From: Caprimulgus europaeus
Taxonomy: Eukaryota > Chordata > Aves > Caprimulgiformes > Caprimulgidae
DNA: 64,000 nt
Reading direction: 5' to 3'
Assembly (NCBI GenBank): GCA_907165065.1
Contig: OU015534.1
Span: forward strand, 16,747,686 to 16,811,685
The notes under the pieces were generated by a model, which saw nothing but the letters and a program-made list of their open reading frames with translations, did no database searches and was not told the origin of the DNA. Made by a program: the position numbers and the translations under genes. Positions 51,579 to 63,440 of this stretch are shown here, piece by piece. Numbering within the stretch: the stretch's first letter is position 1; the number at the start of each line of letters is the position of its first letter.

Positions 51579-53438
51579 AACTGATAAAATGATTTAGTTC
51601 ATGGAAGGATTGAAAACCTGCACAAAAAAAGCTGAAATTACATATTGTGCTCCATCTACTCTTGCATAAGCCATTTAAATTGCTGGAGACTTAATTGGAC
51701 TAATCGTCCGTTGCAGTTATGCAGGAGCCTTAGGGAGTGCATAGGGTGCATATGGGCCAAAGCACCAGCCTATGAAAGAGAGAGAAATTATCCAATAGCA
51801 TTTGAAAAAAAGTAGATGTCCAGGTATGAAAAGCCAAGAGGTTTGGCTTGCATTTAAAAAGTATTAAGGGCAAGTGAGGAATTTAATTTAATTTATTCAC
51901 CAAATGGACTTGAAGAGGTGGGAAAAAAGAACAGACGTAACTTTAGGCAAGAGAAAACTTTCACTGGAAAACAAAACTCTATAGAGGACATTAATGTAGA
52001 CTTATTTCCTTCCTGCTTATGTCAGTTTTTTTCTCTGCACCTCCCTGTTTGCTGTGGAGTTTCTGATGGCCTATGGTTATTACAAGCAGATTCAGGCCTA
52101 GAAATTCCATCTGATCAGAATAAAAATCATATTGCATGCTGCATGTTGAATCAAACCGCAGATATTTGAGTAAATGGCAGTTTAGAGCCTGTCTCATACT
52201 ATCAGTATTCTTCAGACATTTACTTTGTGGCCTTCCACTCTTCAGAACACATTTACTGAATTGAGGTTTGAAAGCAACTCAGAATCAGAAACAAATCATA
52301 GTCCTTAGCTCTGCTGAAGGTTAGAAGAATACTGTTGCTGAGGGGATGCTCCCTGCATGTGTCTGAGTACTTCCAAAATGACCCATCATGTATACACGTG
52401 TCCTAGTTTCTTTTTTATAAACAGAGTTTGTTAGGAATTAAACCTAACTCTTGGGAGAAAAAATGAATCCAGCATCCCAGAATGTGCCACAGACTGAAAT
52501 CCCAGACCTGCTGATATATTATGAAGCATCTTGGAGAAAGCTTTTATGATTTTGTGCCTATAAATGCAATGATCTCTCAGGATGTAGAGACAGTGCAGGG
52601 GATATAAAACACAGTCTGTTAGATCTTCTCCCTTTTTATTGCTTGCATCTCCTCATCCCTGATAGGCTCTCTGTGCTTGGCTTTTCAGAGGTACCCTGAA
52701 GTCCTACACCAAACACTTCAGGTGATGATACTACTGTAACTTAGGGCTGACCACACTGTAGAGGCTGTCAGCCTTTCAATGGTGCCCCTCTTCTCAGGGC
52801 TGGTTTCCCATTTGGCATGCTGCTTCTCACTCCTCCCTGCTCCCACTCCTGTCTCCTTCCCAAGGGCTTTGCTCCAGGTGTGGAGGCCTGCTGTGTGCTG
52901 AACTCACAGAGTTCAAGACATGGGGCTTTTGCTATGTTGTTTTTTAAAGTGCTAGCTTGGCCTTACTAATATATTTTCAATGTTTGGGATTAGCAGAGCT
53001 TGTAAGAACATATCAGACCTGTCAGGTTTACAAGTCTACTCACCACTTCCACCCTCTTACATATATATTTTAAGTAGCTAATTAGGAGATAATGCCAGTG
53101 GAACCAAATACTGTCACAAGATAATGATCTTGCACCACTATAGAAATGGTAAGTGGAAATGTTTATTTTCAAAGGAAAGAAACACTGATCATGTGCCTAA
53201 TCCTGTAATTCTTAAACAACTAAAATTCCTGTAGATATCAGTAGAGCCTGAGGTGACAACATCCTATTACTGTGATAGTATTTCTGGATACCAAACGGCC
53301 ATAAGTGATGCAGTCATTTTCTCCAAATGATACTGGTGCAGTATTGGAACAGATGTTTCCCTTACCTTTATTAGCCTGTTGTAACTTCTAACTTGGAGGA
53401 CAAATTTTGCTTGTGCTTCATTGCACCAGCTTAGATGC

Positions 53439-53454
53439 TTTTTTTTTTTTTTTT
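53439..53454 (+). repeat. T16 homopolymer
   Basis: Sixteen consecutive T residues with no recognisable retroposed body adjoining. Confidence 0.85.
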
Positions 53455-54179
53455 GGATGTGCTCTAGGAAGCAGTGAGCTGTGGTCTGGATGAAGTTAAG
53501 CTTATTTTTAACTTCCTGACAGTTCATAATGGTGATACACAAGTCTGTGTTGCTACTGCAGGCTCCCTCTGGTACACAAAGGACCATCTCTTTTTAATCA
53601 AAGGTGGCCTTTCCTCCGTCCTTCAGGAATTTTGGAAACAAGGGTTGTCTTAAATTAATCTTTCAGGAGTAAAGCACCTTATGTTTCCAGTGGGGTGAAG
53701 GAGTACACATGGGCAACAGGTACAAGTCCGTTAGCTGCTCTACCCCTGCGCTGCACTTCCCCAATAATAGATGTGAGACAATTTGAGGCAGCTTTACCCC
53801 TCCCTCAGGCTCATCCTTGTGTTTGTGTTCCCACCAGCGGTGTTGGTGGGGGCTGTGCTGTGCAAATCCTCGCCAGATCACCTGCTGGGGAGCCTCTCCC
53901 TCTGCTACAAGGCAGCGTCAATGGGATGGGTACATTCGCTTTTACTGCCTCCCCCCAGGGAAGCCTCCCTACTGCAGCTCTGGACTCAGTTTGGATGCAG
54001 CGTTGTGTTACAGACTGGTGAATGCTGCAGTGGAAATTGGAGGCAGATGCAGAGCTGCTTTCAGAGAAAAGCCTGTCAAGGAAAGCATGGAGGTTTATTC
54101 TAGTCAGAATTAACTTGCACAAGTTGTTAGTGCTTCACCACAGAAGGTGGCCAGTGGTTTTCAGAAATTACTGCTGCTT

Positions 54180-55060
54180 TCATGATTAATGAAGATCCAT
54201 CATTCCATTAGATCATCTCTAACCTGCTGTAATTGTTCTGATTTTTATTTTTTACCTTGTTCGCCAGTTCATGTCTAAATACAAGAAGATGTTTATATTG
54301 CATACATTCAGCTTTAATTGGCCCTTAAAAGAAGGTGTTGATTAGAATCTTCTCAACATCAACAGCTCGCTCGCACAACATTCTCTAATTACTGTTTATT
54401 AATTTAGTTCAAGTGGCATAGTTGAAAGCCCTGCTCAGATGGGAGAAGTAAATTGTCACTGGTATTGAATATGTAAATTATGTACCGTGTAAGTTTCCAT
54501 GAAGAATGTTTAAAGCTAAATGCTACCCATATAAAGCCTTCCAGTTTCATCTAAGCCAGCCATATGACAGCCTTGCAGAAAGTGTCATCAAAATTTACCA
54601 GCCCTGGCAAAAAACTACTTGCCTATCCTTTATTTTTTTCTATTAACATAATCATGCTGATAATGATGAATTATTTGCCAGTCAAAAAAAAAAATCATTC
54701 ATGCTGGCTGGCTAGAGATTTGCAAGGCTGCCAATTGAATCTGAGCTACATGTTATTGTAGTAGAGACATTCAGCAGCCTGGATTTTTTGCCCTAGTGCA
54801 ATAACCCTTCCTTCTCTTTAATTAGCTTATAAAGTCAGAATTTCTTAAACCAAGTACTCATTAAACATTGCCTTGTTACATTACTTTAAAATGCAATTAA
54901 AAGTTTTAAGAGCGCTGTGAGTTTGTGTACTATTGTCAGCATCCGTGTCACTCACTATTAATTTCCACCCACTTGCACAGATCAGAGGCCTCCCGCTAAA
55001 TATAGATGGCACTTCACAGAGTTCGTATGTAGACTAGGCATAAAACAATATACTGAAGAG
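54180..55060. promoter_or_regulatory. Enhancer-like AT-rich block
   Basis: Complex AT-rich sequence with many homeodomain-type cores: CTTTAATTGGCCC near 54311, CTCTAATTACTG near 54384, TTTATTAATTTAG near 54395, CTTTAATTAGC near 54817. It lacks obvious transposon or simple-repeat structure apart from a short A run near 54685. Such sequence is typical of conserved noncoding elements in developmental gene deserts. Conservation is not demonstrable here. Confidence 0.3.
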
Positions 55061-55858
55061 GATGACCTGCCTGCATCTTATACATCAAGCAATAAGAGAG
55101 GGATGGAGGCGAGGATATTCTAGAGGAAGGAGGACAAGGGAGTCTTCACTGTCCTTCCACCTCCGCAATTGTCTCTGTGACCTTTTGCGTGGGAGTAGCT
55201 GTGCGTTGCTGGTGCGTGTGCTGCTTCAGAGTCTTCCTAGACAAAGCTGCATGGGAATACCACACAGTTATTGTATTATGCCTTTGAAACAATGAGACCA
55301 GACATCACATTAAAAAGGCAAGAAAAATATCCAATGCCTTAACGCTGCCTGGGCCTTCACCCAGTCCTCACACTCTTGCTGGCTGCTGTTATCATGAATG
55401 GCACTAATCAATTCCAGGAAATCTCTACAGCAAGCATTATGTCACATGTGGTTACATCATTCCCTCTAACCTCTAGGGCTTCCTGTTGACATCTTTGGAG
55501 CTCTTCTACTACCAACTGGTACTAGAAGAAATGCCAAATAATATTTTTAGCTATTTCTGTCTGCCAAAAGGAATGCAAATGTTTCCATTTTGCAGCTTTC
55601 AACCTGATGAATCTCATCTTTGCTTCTTAAAGCAAGCAAACCTTTGTGGGTCTGCTCAGGATCTCCTCAGGTGTTTGCATAAAGGATGGCGGAAGCGTGT
55701 GAGGGGTTTATTGAGACAGAAGGGTCTTATGCCTCTGCAGAATTTATTTCTTCTTAATGTCTACCAGATTGCTAATCCAGCCTGTCAGTTGTGTAACTTC
55801 TGTTATAACTTCCACCCCAGGAGGCTGTTTTTTTTTTTCTTTCTGAATTCTTTCCTAG
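55061..55858. other. Noncoding DNA, one long open frame
   Basis: A 197-codon plus-strand frame (55486-56079) is the longest in the window. It contains a Phe run from the poly-T tract near 55828 and no recognisable domain. About one frame of this order is not surprising in 64 kb. It continues through the splice-bounded segment that follows. Confidence 0.5.
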
Positions 55859-55961
55859 GAGATGCTACTTCCCAGCGTGGGCTATATTTCACGTCATGGT
55901 TGATTTCCAAGCAACATCCTGCAGGGCCATGCCCTCTCCCTTTGCAGGACCATCCCCACAG
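55859..55961 (+). other. Candidate exon with strong splice signals
   Basis: A long pyrimidine tract (from about 55828) ending TTTCCTAG/G and a consensus donor CACAG/GTATGT enclose 103 bases. These are the best-matched acceptor-donor pair I found in the window. The surrounding frame reads GDATSQRGLYFTSWLISKQH and onward, unrecognised; a second frame is also open from an ATG at 55896. With no family match it is more likely a noncoding-RNA exon or a cryptic exon than a coding one. Confidence 0.25.
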
Positions 55962-58693
55962 GTATGTAGGAGATATTTCTCTCTTCAAAGAGACAGTGAC
56001 ACCTCACCAGCTTCTTGCAACCCCCACTTTTCCAGCTGCTCAGCTGAAAAAAGCAGGACTCAAAGTCTTTCCGAGCTAACTTGCGAGATTATTCCTTCTT
56101 GAAACCATTACGTTTCTTGGTTTGAGTCTGTTGTTATTATTATTATTATTAGTCTGGTTTATACCTTCCTTTCATTCTAACAATTTGATTTTTTGTGGCT
56201 GTTTCTGTGTTTGTTCGCTGCTGCAGTAGATATCAACAACATGATTAAATTCTAGCTCTGACTGTTGCAACATAAGTGCTCTGCCTTCATTATCCACGGT
56301 GCCTAAAACTATTTGATCTCTAATAAGTTTGCCTGCAAGTCTGCCTCATTTGCATGATGAGGCTAACTGGTGCAGCGTGGTTGCATATTGGTCTGTGATT
56401 TCAGTTTCTCTTCGATCAGATGCATCAAACAGGGGGAACTATTAGAATTGCCAGCAACAGTATTTTTTTCTGTTAATCATGCCAGAATACCAGGAGTTCC
56501 GCGCAGCCTTACTATGCTGGAGAAATCCACCGATAAAAGGCATGGGAGAGCTTCTCATGTCAGGTCACATACAAACCAGCACTGTGATGGGGATAGTTGG
56601 TCTGGTTTGATGGCACAAGCTGTTAAGATCACATCCAGCTCCTGAGCCAGCTGTTCAGTAGCCTCCTTTGGTGAACTGCATTTCCTATTGCCACCAGACC
56701 AGAGCCTGTGAGGGAGCTGTGCCACCCAGCAAGGATGTCTGCCCTGGTCCATCAGGCTCAGAGCTGGAGGGTAGACCCTCTCTGAGGGTCTCTGTCTGAC
56801 TCTGCCCCCAGCTCACATTCATCCTCTCTGGTCCTACAATTAGACCCAGCTGGCATTCATTCGGCAGTAGTGCCTCCTTTACTACCCAAAGTTTACAGAG
56901 AGAGAAAATGTGTTTTCTTACACCAAGATTTTAGGAACCTGGACCTTTCTTCATGTCTGAAATGAAAGCAGAAAACTTCAAAGCTAAATGTAAGTAGAAA
57001 ACAGCAACTCAGTAATTGTGAGATTCATAGCAATAGTGGTGAAAACATGTCAAGTTCCCTTTTTCCTTTCTGAATCACACTCAGGCTAGGCCTGTGGGTT
57101 TTTCTGTGTTCAATATGATTTTAAGAAATGTAATTTGCCCCCTTGCAGCATCCCTTACTTCCCTGACTTCAGATTTCAGCTTCTTACATTGTAATGTGCA
57201 CCAAATACCTGTGTTTTCATTTGAGACGATTTTAATTGAGCTAAATGACCTCTGAGAACATGGAAATGTCTCTCGTTGATCTGAATGGGTCCTAGAATGA
57301 GTTATTATTTCATACACAAAACCCACTGATTTGTTCTTGGGCCTGCACAGAAACTAAAAAACTAAACAAAGCAGAACCAAACAAAAGTACTCTGAGGATC
57401 TCATCAGCAGTATTTGCTTTGCACATGAACAGTAATTTTTTCCCTAGCACATACTTCCAAGAATTTTTAAAAATGTCATTCATACATCATCTGCCCCAGC
57501 AGACAATAGTTGTTCCAGAGAAGCTGTTGCTCTCTATTAGGTCAATGATCAGTGAACTAAACATTTTCTACTTAGGCCTTCATATGATAAAAGCCTAAGA
57601 GCTTTGAAGGAGCCATTACAGACTATTGCCTAGAAGAAATATCCATTTGAAAATTCAGCAATTATGTACTTCTATAATAGCGTGTAAAAGGAGCTCTGGA
57701 CCCATTATGGGTTATTGAGTAAATAATGTATTTTTAAAAGTGTCTAAGTAATTTATATGATAGCCTGTATTGGCAGCAAAGAGTGATTGTAGACTAAACA
57801 TTCTGTCTTTCTTTCTTTTTAAAAATCTCATTTAAATCCCTAAATAGCAATTAAAAAAATAAATCCCTGATGCAGTTTCAGTATTTCTATAGTAGTCAAT
57901 AGCTAATGGCTCTGACTTTACTGAGGCTGCCATTTTGTGCTGAGCCAGTTTCTTCTGGTCTGACTTACTTTTTTTTGGTCTTGATTGAATAAGACAGGAG
58001 GCTTCATTATCAAATATAATATAGAAGTGTCCAGAGGCCTCCTGGAAGTCACTCACAGTCATCAGACCTACCCATAATCAGGAACAGCCACTAGCCAAAA
58101 AAGCCACGAGTCCAGAGAGAGAAGACAGGAAGCTGTAAGTCCCTATTTCAGGGAAAAATTGAGTCTTGGAGAGAGGAAATATATTATCTGGGATCATGCA
58201 GGGGACAAAGAACCTCTGCCTCCCAAGACCAAGCTTAGTTCCCCTGCTTTATGTTCAGACCTTTCTATGGAAAGGCACTGTCTAAGATCTTGTTGCTGTG
58301 GATCCCCAGTGCTATTGCAAACAGCTCCTTTATCAGATGCCCGCAATAGCCTTGCTTCAGACCACCGCACTCAGCCCTTTCAAGCACAGACCCTGGTCAA
58401 AGCAGATAGGAAAATACTGCAGTTGAAAAAATTAATATGGCAGCAACAATGCACTGTGAAACAGATGTGCTGGAAAGCAAACTTGTTTTCTACTCTTAAG
58501 TGTGGAGTAAGCTTTCTTTAGTCCTCCTCTTTATCATATTGCTTCCTGCCATGGCAGGGGTAGTCACCTCTTAGATAATTTTCCATCAAAAATTGAAAGA
58601 ATAAGTTGAAACAGTTGTTTTTTAAGAAACACTGGTGTTTAAGCTGCACTGAATTTTGGGGTTTATCTTGACATAGTCAAATACTGAATACCC
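55962..58693. other. Noncoding DNA, nothing recognised
   Basis: AT-rich DNA with a TTA microsatellite at 56134 and a mildly GC-rich patch near 56640-56830. Open frames are short and lack domains. Confidence 0.6.
56134..56151 (+). repeat. (TTA)6 microsatellite
   Basis: Six perfect TTA units. Confidence 0.9.
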
Positions 58694-58943
58694 TCAAAAC
58701 TGGAAGAGGGTAGGTTTAGATTAGATATAAGGAAGAAATTCTTTACTGTCAGGGTGGTCAGACACTGGAACAGGTTGCCTAGAGAAGCTGCGGATGTCCC
58801 CTCCCTGGAAATGTTCAAGGCCAGGTTGGATGAGGCTTTGAGCAGCCTGGTCTGGTGGAAGGTGTCCCTGCTGATGGCAGGGGGGTTGGAACTGGATGAT
58901 CTTTAAGGTCCCTTCCAACCCAAACCATTCTATGATTCTATGA
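58694..58943 (+). mobile_element. CR1 LINE, 5'-truncated 3' end
   Basis: This is a second CR1 3' end in the same orientation as the copy at 28751-29070, but truncated further at the 5' side. It ends with ATTCTATGATTCTATGA, the characteristic CR1 terminal repeat. Read by eye over about 245 shared bases it differs from the first copy at about eight positions, so both likely come from the same relatively recent subfamily. The minus-strand frame at 58721-58918 is an artefact of the repeat. Confidence 0.95.
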
Positions 58944-61900
58944 AATACCTGTTAGGCCAAGTGGACTGGAGGGCCACAGGGAGATTACCACACCCATATA
59001 TTACATGTACATTAAAATAATGCAATGGGCCTGACTCGAGGGAACAAAAGTAAAACAATTCTCTGTGATGCTCCACCTCAACTGTTTTTGATGGTACTTT
59101 CCCTGGCATAAATTAAAGACAAAGTCACCTAATTTGGCATTCTGGAACCTGTATGTCCAGACCTGTGTTGTAACTAATCTTATACATGAGATATCCTAAC
59201 AGTCAGCAGGAAGCAGACATCTATTAACATGACTGTCAGGAGTTTTGATTTCCTTTTTCAGAGGCTATGTAATGCCTACATGTGCATATTCAGAGCAGAT
59301 GGTGTGCTTCCCATAGGTAGCTGTGCTCTTCAGTCACAGCTCAAGAACATCACCTTTAGACCTGAATTTGAATACATCTGTATAATTTCTCATTGTTTAA
59401 GAAAAGTGGTTTTGATGCCATGAATGACAATGTGGCATTTTGGCTCCTCTCTGGGGACATGACACGAGATGGATCTCTGTCGCAAGGCCACTGGCACATG
59501 AGAGTCTGTTTTTCATGTTTTTGGATAGACACAAAGAAGAGAAGAAATGTAAGGTTATCAAAGAGCACATAGGTCAAAAGACAAAAAGGAAAGGGAGTGA
59601 TTTAACAAAATGGTAAGGTAGTAGGGAGAAAGATGAAGTGAAAGAAATGGTGAAGGAGCAGTAACAGAGAAATAAATGGGGAAGAAACTAGGTGAAAGGC
59701 ATAAATACATTTAAGTTATATTTGAGCAGAACATATAATGTCTAAGAAAGCAATCAGTCTCTCTCACTGTTAGACTGCATTTGTCACCTACAAAAGAACA
59801 GTTATCTGTTGGGACAATTCACTGGAGCAGTGATGAACTCTCCATCACTGGAGGATTTCCATGACAGAGTAGTCAAAAATCTGGGAAATAGTGTCGGGTA
59901 TTAGACTTTTTCCAATAATTTCCAGCTCTGTTTTCTACAAACTCAGCATCCCAAAGGTATGAATGGGAACAGTACCTCAGTTGTGTGATTATGGGAGACC
60001 TGTTTCTGCCCTGATCACCTCCTGGATGAAATTCTGTAAGATCTGAGTAAACAAGGCATGTACTTGGTGATGAAGTTAATGAGGAAGAGTAATATACAGG
60101 AGGAAAAAATAAAAGGAACTGGTTCATTGGAAGACAACATTTTCTTCTGAGCTGTGAATCCAAGGCTACAACCCTTATATCTTACTTCTCAAACTGAAGA
60201 GCCCCATTCTGCAACAAATATGTAGTTTGGCTTAGATGCCAAACTAAAGCCCTCAGAACTTGAGATAAAGGATTTTAGCGCCTTTCTTCCAAGAACAGTT
60301 ATTAATTACTCTACTGTGCTTCAGCCCTAAATAATACCATTCTCCTTTTCAAAGAAAATTACACCTAATTTCAGCCAAAATCATTCTTCCTTTCTTGGCT
60401 TCTCTTGAATGGTGAGTGGTGAGAAGACACAGGTATGGAGTGGTCTAGGATTCTTCCAGATCGATGATTATTTCTATGCAAACCATCAGTTACCATTGCA
60501 GTACAAAACAAAATGTAAAATAGGCTTTTAAAATAAAAGTCTGGAGAGGCATCACATTGAGATGAAGGCAAGCTTCATTCCCCCACCTTGGTAGGTTTTT
60601 AATGTTTTCCTTGGGGATCTATCAGACCTCAGGGTGATAATGTCAGTGGTCCTCTCCTGAAAAGAGAAAGCTTGGGTTGCTCTATTACTGCTGTAGGAAG
60701 GCACAACCTTTAAAGTGACCACTCCTCCCCAATGCAAATCTGTTGTATGGTCTCCATTTTTCCATTCTGGGCCACCAACTATAATACTGGTAACTGGAGA
60801 AAACTGTTGGGGTTTTTGTTTTGTTTTCTTTGTTTTTGTTTTTTTCCCTGACGTTACTTTAGCGATATTAGATTCATTATTTGAGGGTGTGTATGAGATT
60901 CTGGAAGTACAATTTACGTCTGCTATGCTGTGAGATGTTTGGTATGAAATTGACTCATTCATTGGCACCTGAGAGAGGTTTGGGGAATTCAGCAAGCTTT
61001 CAGCAATCCAGTTTGAGAGATTAAACAGAATTATGGCTCACTCAGGTTTGTCCTAATTTTATTAGTTTTTCACTATTTCTAATTGCATAAACATATGCAG
61101 CCAAGTATACAGATGGGGACTGGGAAGATGTACAAGGACACTCAGGCTCCACAGTCAGCTAATTGGTGGACTAAGTAACAGGGCACTTGGAAAGGTTGAT
61201 ATTTTTTTTTCAGAACATTTCAGGGTAAAATCCTTTCCCTATTAAAACTGAAGCAATCAAGACAAGAAAGATTTTAGTCGTAGATTTTTTTGAACTGGGA
61301 AAGAGATGAGAGGAACTATGTGATGTAGAAAATATAAAGGATGTTGTTTAGGGCAAGATTCACTACTCATTTGCCTTAGCCATAGGAAAAGGATAGATGT
61401 CTCGAAAACATAAACCAACTGGCTTGATCAATATGATGACATCAGAAGGCTTTTGATCAGGGTTAAACACAAGATAAACAACGGTTAACAATTTCAGATG
61501 TTGCTAGGGCAAATGAGAAGTCATTTTGTCACATTGTTATTGGTAGCAAATGTTAAGTTGTAATGTTTTCAGAAATATTTTTTATTTTGTTTTGGAAAAT
61601 AAATTTGGTTTTGCTACAGCTAGTAGAGCTCTTGGGCCACAAGCCAAAGTATGCTATGGCTATTTCTGGAATGATACCAGCAGAGGTACTGGCATGGCTG
61701 TTTATGTGAGTACTTTCACACAAAATAGTATTGCAGTCCAGATTTGTTAAGGGAATGCTGCTGTTGACTTGTTTTCTTCAATCAAGGCAGAAAGGGGCAG
61801 GAGGGAAAAGTCTACACTTGGGTTTTTCCTATTGGATGTATTTTATCCCTGATATGGCATCTGCACTATGAAACTCACCCTGAATGCAAGGGTTGTGTCC

Positions 61901-62296
61901 CCAAGGAGACAGGACACAACTTTCAGCCTGATTTAGCCTGATTTTTTAAAATCTCCATGGGTAATAGACCTGGAAGACTTCTCCCTCACACTGGCCTGGG
62001 CTGAACACCTGGTGGGTGAGTAAAATACTTTTTACTTTTTTTTCTTATGAACAGTAGAACAAACCAAACAAGTTGGTCACATATTTGGACCTGGACTTCT
62101 CAGCAAAGTTTTGCAAAGCCCTCTAAAAAGTCTGAATATTTAGTAAATAGTGAAATATTTACCCCCCCAAAAAAAATACAAGAGGGATTTAATGATGTTG
62201 GTACATAGTTTTCTGTTAATTACTTTATTTTCTTCTTCCTCCTGTTCAGGCAGTAACATGCAAACTCTGACCACATCACCAGTGTGAAATTGCTGA
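58944..62296. other. Noncoding DNA, nothing recognised
   Basis: AT-rich DNA. A purine-rich stretch at about 59572-59699 has A and G at most positions of the plus strand. A 147-codon minus-strand frame (60552-60995) is discussed as a finding. I see no repeat family or RNA gene. Confidence 0.55.
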
Positions 62297-62406
62297 TTAA
62301 CCTTTTGACTCTGACAATTGGGACTTCTCTCAACACCAACTGGTAATGTAAAGGACCATTAGTAGTTAATATTGGGACATCCTGACTCCAGATGTCAAAA
62401 GGTTAA
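62297..62406. mobile_element. Miniature piggyBac-like element (TTAA-flanked)
   Basis: The sequence TTAA/CCTTTTGAC at 62297-62309 is mirrored by GTCAAAAGG/TTAA at 62394-62406. It therefore has 9-base perfect terminal inverted repeats, extending to about 13 bases if one base is skipped (CCTTTTGAC-TCTG versus CCTTTTGACATCTG), bounded by TTAA on both sides. piggyBac transposons duplicate TTAA and have C-rich tips. The body of 102 bases is far too short for a transposase, so this would be a non-autonomous MITE. A chance inverted repeat cannot be excluded from one copy. Confidence 0.5.
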
Positions 62407-62859
62407 TGAAAAATCAAGTGTCTTGCTTTTACTGGGCAACCTTGCCCCCAAACATTTCATTTTTTTGTGATAAATAAGCCAGACTCCTTGAGCTGAGAAA
62501 GACGGGTGTTTTGCTAATATATACAGCTGTTAATTGAAAAAGATTTTGTTATGCTTGTTTTTCTGGACATAGATAAAAGAGAGGTCTGTTGGCAAATTTT
62601 AGTTGGTCTTGAACACCCTTTTGTCCAAATACACTACTTAATAATAACGCTTTGTTCTTTCTGTAACAGCCATGGAGGGATTTTGAGTGGAATACTCATT
62701 TTCTTTAAGTCATATCTGCCAGTAATCATTCCTGGCTTAAGTCCAGCTGCCATTTATGTGTTTTATGAAAATATAACACCAGTTTTACGCTCAAAACTAT
62801 TCTCTTGAAGGTAAAAGCTTTAGCACAAGCTGGTTCGCCATATCTACCATAAATGCTAT
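62407..62859. other. Noncoding DNA, nothing recognised
   Basis: AT-rich DNA. An 85-codon plus-strand frame (62551-62808) is hydrophobic in places but has no recognisable family or splice sites. Confidence 0.55.
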
Positions 62860-63440
62860 TTATCACAGATTTTGGTCTTTAAAACAGAAAGATAATGTTA
62901 AAACATTTTGATTACCCTTTCCTTACTGCTATCATTCACAAACCATCTTTTCTAATTATGGTATTAGGACATTTACATAACCGGGAAAAGGGTCCTTTAA
63001 CTACATTTCTATTATGTTTGGCACTTGTGTGAAAGGATATTATATTCATGTGCATTAGAGATTGCTTATAAAAGATCAAGACAATAATAGCAGATCAGAC
63101 GATAAAGGTTCCCTTTTCTCCTCCCAGACAGGCTGTCTCTGACAGAAGAATACAGTTCATCAAAAGTGTCTGCAGGTTGTCAAACTCGGTGAGATTTGGG
63201 GACACTCGGAGGCTGTCATGGCCAACAAGAAGATTTTCTGTAGGGTTCTGCCATCATTCACCCTCAGGAAATAATCACTCACTACATTCTGCATGCTCTC
63301 ATGATAGAGCTCTATTTGAGAGAAAAGAGCCATTTTATCAAAGCACAATATATCCCTTCTCTTGGTCCATGCAGCTTCCATTATCAGACCATAATAAATC
63401 ATATTTATGTCCTCAGTTAATAAGACTGATTACAATGCAG
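62860..63440. promoter_or_regulatory. Possible conserved noncoding block
   Basis: The sequence is complex, evenly mixed and free of repeat signatures. Motifs include TCTAATTATGG near 62951, AAATAATCACTC near 63268 and ATAATAAATCATATTTATG near 63389. Frames are open on both strands at 63160-63402, which can happen in conserved noncoding DNA as well as in exons. The call is weak and rests on appearance only. Confidence 0.2.

Larger units (their letters stand above)
47083..54179. other. Noncoding DNA, nothing recognised
   Basis: AT-rich DNA with GC-rich patches at about 49400-49770, 51010-51130 and 53700-54060. Overlapping frames on both strands in these patches (for example 146 codons at 49372-49812 minus) have no domain signature. 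Simple repeats are listed separately. Confidence 0.6.
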
